Assembly (NCBI GenBank): GCA_019745195.1
Contig: JAIETL010000051.1
Location: forward strand, 1 to 64,000
DNA: 64,000 nt
Source of the DNA: Beijerinckiaceae bacterium
Lineage (GTDB): Bacteria > Pseudomonadota > Alphaproteobacteria > Rhizobiales > Beijerinckiaceae
Direction of reading: 5' to 3'
Part shown: piece by piece, positions 60,971-64,000 of the stretch
How positions within the stretch are numbered: the first letter of the stretch is position 1
How the letters are laid out: every line of letters starts with the position of its first letter
The notes under the pieces: model-generated
Database searches by the model: none
The model's input: the letters and a program-made list of their open reading frames with translations, nothing else
Told to the model about the DNA's origin: nothing
Program-made: the position numbers and the translations under genes

Positions 60971-61858
60971 TTAGGCCGATGTCCGACGCGACGTTGCGAG
61001 AAAGCCGGCGATGAAATCGACGGTTTCGTCGCCGGTTCTCAAGCCCAGATGGATGCTTTTCTGAATCCCGGTCTCGCCGATGCGGACGGCTCGAACGCCG
61101 AGCGACTCCTCCTGCTGACGCACCAGCCAGTTCGGGATCGCACTGACGCCGCGACCAGCCGCCACGAGCTGAAGCATCATTTCCGTGGTCTCGACGTTCC
61201 GGTGGTGGCGCGGGCGGCTGTTGGCGGGCACCAGGAACTGTGTGAAGATGTCGAGCCGCTCGGGCGGCACCGGATAGGTGAAGAGCGTTTCTTCCAGCAG
61301 ATCCGCGGGCTTGGCATGCTCTTCGGCCGCCAGCGAATGAGCAGCCGGAACGGCGAGAACCAGCTCGTAGTCGAAGACCGGCAGATAATGAATGCCCGGC
61401 GCCTCGATCGGGTCCGGCGTGATCAGGATATCGATCTCATATCCCGTCAGCGCCGCCACGCCGCCGAAGGCGAATGATGTCGTCAGTTCCAGGTCCACAT
61501 GAGGCCAGGCCATGAGATAGGGCTTTGTCACGCCCATCAGCCATTGATGGCAGGGATGACACTCCATGCCGATCTTCAACGATCCGCGCTGGCCATCGCG
61601 ATAGTCCGACAGCGCCTCCTCGGCCCTCTCGATCTGGGGCAGAACGCGCTGCGCCAGCGTCACGATGGAACGGCCGGCTTCGGTGAGACGGACCTTGCGG
61701 CCGTCCTTCTCCCACATGGCCACGCCATAGCGCTCCTCCAGCTTGCGGACCGTGTGGCTGAGAGCGGATTGCGTGACGTTCAGCCGCTCCGCCGCGGCCG
61801 TCAGGCTGCCCATTCGGTCAACCTCGCGGAGGATCGAGAGATGTTGCCTGTCCAGCAT
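60971..61858 (-). CDS. LysR family regulator (MetR-like), divergent from mesX-mesD
   Basis: 295 residues from the ATG giving MLDRQHLSILREVDRMG. The winged helix has SLTAAAERLNVTQSALSHTV and RKLEERYGVAMWEKDGRKVRLT. The effector domain includes IGMECHPCHQWLMGVTKPYL, a segment characteristic of MetR, the homocysteine-responsive regulator of methionine genes. The longer track start at 61915 adds 19 residues unlike LysR N-termini. It faces the methionine synthase genes across a 230-base spacer with an inverted repeat, so it very likely controls them. Confidence 0.9.
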   Translation of the reverse strand: MLDRQHLSILREVDRMGSLTAAAERLNVTQSALSHTVRKLEERYGVAMWEKDGRKVRLTEAGRSIVTLAQRVLPQIERAEEALSDYRDGQRGSLKIGMECHPCHQWLMGVTKPYLMAWPHVDLELTTSFAFGGVAALTGYEIDILITPDPIEAPGIHYLPVFDYELVLAVPAAHSLAAEEHAKPADLLEETLFTYPVPPERLDIFTQFLVPANSRPRHHRNVETTEMMLQLVAAGRGVSAIPNWLVRQQEESLGVRAVRIGETGIQKSIHLGLRTGDETVDFIAGFLATSRRTSA

Positions 61859-61917
61859 CGCTATGCCTGCCCAATTCCCGGCACTCGCAACAACCAATGA
61901 CGAGCGCTCATACATTC

Positions 61918-61951
61918 ATGAGATATTACCATTTTTTGTCAACTATCTCAT
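61918..61951. promoter_or_regulatory. Inverted repeat in the regulator-mesX spacer (candidate LysR operator)
   Basis: ATGAGATA (61918-61925) and TATCTCAT (61944-61951) form a perfect 8-bp inverted repeat with 18 bases between, in an AT-rich patch. A TATAAA follows at about 61956 and may be the -10 of the mesX promoter. Position between divergent genes suits a LysR/MetR binding site. Confidence 0.5.
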
Positions 61952-62089
61952 CCGTTATAAAGGACGAAATGTATCACCTGAAGACGGGCGCGATGACTGC
62001 CGATGGAGATGGCCCCTAAGCAAAATGGGGCCATCTTGGAATCGCGGGCCGTCATCGTAGAATCGTCTTGGAAGTTGGGGTGCCGGATC

Positions 62090-63076
62090 ATGACGAGCCA
62101 GGATTTCACGTTCACGATCAAGACGATCCGCTTCGACGAGGATTATCATCCTTCGGAGAGCACGCGCGCCACGACCAACTTCGCCAACCTGGCGCGGGGT
62201 GACAACCGGCGAGAGAACCTGCGCAATGCGCTCAAGATGATCGACAGCCGCTTCAACAGCCTAGCGCATTGGGACAATCCGAACGCGGACCGCTATTCCG
62301 TCCAGATCGAGATCATCTCGGTCGAGATGAATCTCGGAGCGGACAACGGCAGCGACGCGTTTCCACTAATCGAGATCCTGAAGACGAGCATCGTCGACCG
62401 GCAGACAGACGAGGTGACGGAAGGCATCATCGGCAACAATTTTTCGTCCTACGTCCGAGATTACGATTTCAGCGTGCTCCTGCCGGAGCACAACCGGGAC
62501 CGCACCGAATTCAGTACGCCGGAAAAATTCGGCGAGCTGCACGGCAACCTGTTCAAGCTATTCCTGAGTTCGGAGGCGTACAGGGAGCATTTCAGCAAGC
62601 CGCCGGTGATCTGCCTGAGCGCCTCCAGCAGCAAGATGTATCAACGCACCGAAAACCACCACCCCATTCTCGGTGTCGAGTACCTCCAGAGCGCATTGTC
62701 TCCGACGGACGCGTATTTCAGCAAAATGGGCCTGAAGGTCCGCTTCTTTATGCCGCCGAACAGCGTCGCGCCGTTCGCCTTCTATTTCACCGGCGACATC
62801 CTGCGCGACTACACCAATCTGGAACTGATCAGCACGATCAGCACGATGGAGACGTTCCAGAAGATCTACCGGCCGGAGATCTACAACGCCAATGCGGCCG
62901 CAGGCACCCGCTATCAGCCGAGCCTGAAGAACCAGGACTATTCGCTGACCCGGATCGTCTACGATCGCGAGGAGCGCAACCGTCTGGCCGTCGAGCAGGG
63001 GAAGTTCGCCGAGGAGAAATTCATCGCTCCTTACAGGACCATTCTTGAGCAGTGGTCGGCCACAAACGTTTCCTGA
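62090..63076 (+). CDS. mesX: DUF1852 protein MesX, partner of methionine synthase MesD
   Basis: 328 residues. The protein opens TSQDFTFTIKTIRFDEDYHP and has the DUF1852 landmarks TRATTNFANLARGDNRRENL, NRFNSLAHWDNPN-like SLAHWDNPNADRYSVQIEII, SSSKMYQRTENHHPILGVEY and a NQDYSLTRIVYDREERN tail. DUF1852 proteins (MesX) are reported to be required with MesD, a short MetE-like methionine synthase that does not use methyl-folate. The ATG at 62090 begins the family N-terminus; the track start is 29 codons upstream. It is followed by mesD after 26 bases. Confidence 0.9.
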   Translation: MTSQDFTFTIKTIRFDEDYHPSESTRATTNFANLARGDNRRENLRNALKMIDSRFNSLAHWDNPNADRYSVQIEIISVEMNLGADNGSDAFPLIEILKTSIVDRQTDEVTEGIIGNNFSSYVRDYDFSVLLPEHNRDRTEFSTPEKFGELHGNLFKLFLSSEAYREHFSKPPVICLSASSSKMYQRTENHHPILGVEYLQSALSPTDAYFSKMGLKVRFFMPPNSVAPFAFYFTGDILRDYTNLELISTISTMETFQKIYRPEIYNANAAAGTRYQPSLKNQDYSLTRIVYDREERNRLAVEQGKFAEEKFIAPYRTILEQWSATNVS

Positions 63077-63102
63077 CGAACCGAAGATACAAGGCTGCCC
63101 TC

Positions 63103-64000
63103 ATGACCAAACTGTTGCCTACCTCGACCGCCGGCAGCTTGCCGAAGCCGTCCTGGCTTGCCGAGCCCGAGAAGCTCTGGTCTCCCTGGAAGCTTCAGGA
63201 TGAGGAATTGGCCGAGGGCAAGCGGGATGCGCTGCTCCTGTCTCTGGAAGCCCAGTCCCATTCCGGCATCGACATCGTCAGCGACGGCGAGCAGACGCGC
63301 CAGCATTTCGTCACGACGTTCATCGAGAACCTCGACGGCGTCGACTTCGAGAAGCGCGAGACCGTCCGGATCCGCAATCGCTATGACGCAAGCGTGCCGA
63401 CGGTTGTCGGCGCCGTGTCTCGCCCCAAGCCGGTTTTCGTCGAGGACGCCAAATTTCTGCGCCAGCAGACCAGTCAGCCGATCAAATGGGCGCTGCCGGG
63501 CCCCATGACAATGATCGATACGCTCTTCGACAGCCACTATAAGAGCCGCGAGAAACTGGCCTGGGAGTTCGCCAAGATACTCAACGAGGAAGCCAAGGAG
63601 CTGGAGGCGGCCGGGGTCGACATCATCCAGTTCGACGAGCCGTCGTTCAACGTCTTCTTCGACGAGGTGAACGACTGGGGCATCGCCACCCTGGAGAAGG
63701 CGGCCGAAGGCCTCAAATGCGAGACCGCCGTGCACATCTGCTATGGCTACGGCATCAAGGCCAATACGGACTGGAAGAAGACCCTGGGTTCGGAGTGGAG
63801 GCAGTACGAGGGGACGTTCCCGAAGCTTCAGAAGTCCAGCATCGATATCGTCTCTCTCGAATGTCAGAACTCCCACGTTCCGATAGACCTCATCGAGCTT
63901 CTCCGGGGCAAGAAGGTCATGGTTGGGGCCATCGACGTCGCCAGCGACACCATCGAGACGCCCGAGCAGGTCGCCGAAACGCTCAGGAAGGCGCTCAACT
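63103..64000 (+). CDS. mesD: Folate-independent methionine synthase MesD (partial, cut by window end)
   Basis: The 299 codons visible encode the C-terminal-type MetE barrel only: LLPTSTAGSLPKPSWLAEPE, DIVSDGEQTRQHFVTTFIEN, WALPGPMTMIDTL, DIIQFDEPSFNVFF and AVHICYGYGIKA. The His and Cys of the zinc site are in HICYG, and SLECQNSHVPIDL follows. A full MetE has an extra N-terminal folate-binding barrel that is absent here, since the gene starts at the ATG at 63103 just after mesX. Makes methionine from homocysteine with a methyl donor that is not 5-methyl-THF. The reading frame is open at base 64000. Confidence 0.9.
   Translation, partial: MTKLLPTSTAGSLPKPSWLAEPEKLWSPWKLQDEELAEGKRDALLLSLEAQSHSGIDIVSDGEQTRQHFVTTFIENLDGVDFEKRETVRIRNRYDASVPTVVGAVSRPKPVFVEDAKFLRQQTSQPIKWALPGPMTMIDTLFDSHYKSREKLAWEFAKILNEEAKELEAAGVDIIQFDEPSFNVFFDEVNDWGIATLEKAAEGLKCETAVHICYGYGIKANTDWKKTLGSEWRQYEGTFPKLQKSSIDIVSLECQNSHVPIDLIELLRGKKVMVGAIDVASDTIETPEQVAETLRKALN

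Noticed and set aside
61916-62089. SAM riboswitch before mesX
   Set aside because: No conserved SAM-I or SAM-II core could be matched; the inverted repeat fits a LysR site better.
1-64000. CRISPR array, tRNA or rRNA genes
   Set aside because: Reading through the window showed no regularly spaced short repeats and no tRNA- or rRNA-like sequence I could support.

Overview
The window is GC-rich, densely coded DNA from what looks like an alphaproteobacterium of the order Hyphomicrobiales (Rhizobiales). Bosea- or Bradyrhizobium-like relatives fit best. This rests on family content: PF04392-type solute-binding proteins, DUF6152 proteins, a Bug-family binding protein, an ScfR/PrpR-type regulator beside prpDCB, and a B12-riboswitch-controlled nrdAB. 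The genus is inferred, not proven.

Layout. 0.15-7.1 kb: metabolic and stress genes (AraC regulator, DUF427, transaldolase, DUF2171, EgtB-like enzyme, flavin disulfide oxidoreductase), then a broken 3' end of ilvD. 7.3-13.2 kb: quinone oxidoreductase, a LysR regulator and a divergent three-gene operon (ThDP enzyme, Bug binding protein, ketopantoate-reductase-like enzyme). 13.2-19.7 kb: a minus-strand operon for a PaoABC-type molybdenum aldehyde oxidoreductase, followed by two DUF6152 proteins and a DUF6644 membrane protein, headed by an AraC regulator. 19.8-22.7 kb: an SDR fragment, a soluble winged-helix/TPR regulator and a methyltransferase.

23.2-40.5 kb is the most remarkable part. A Crp-like regulator is followed by nine tandem paralogous Tat-signal solute-binding proteins. 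These are locked by ATGA overlaps to a membrane sensor histidine kinase and a single-domain response regulator. Then come a REC-class III nucleotide cyclase, a small membrane protein resembling Pycsar PycTM effectors, and a 1039-residue ABC-exporter-like protein. That last protein has a wrecked ATPase site but an intact-looking cyclic-nucleotide-binding domain. No conventional importer permease is present. I read this as a ligand-sensing array that signals through a cyclic nucleotide to membrane outputs; the function is inferred.

40.9-43.3 kb: an IS630-family element disrupted by an IS110-family element. 43.3-49.3 kb: a minus-strand operon (methyltransferase, Ni/peptide-type binding protein, two permeases, fused double ATPase) behind a cobalamin riboswitch. 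49.4-54.6 kb: class Ia ribonucleotide reductase nrdAB plus a CbiX-like/[2Fe-2S] protein behind a second cobalamin riboswitch. 55.2-60.9 kb: the methylcitrate cycle for propionate (ScfR-type regulator, thioesterase, prpD, prpC, prpB). 61-64 kb: a LysR regulator divergent from a MesX (DUF1852)/MesD folate-independent methionine synthase pair, cut by the window end. B12 economy links several of these regions: two B12 riboswitches, a B12-independent RNR, and a B12-independent methionine synthase.
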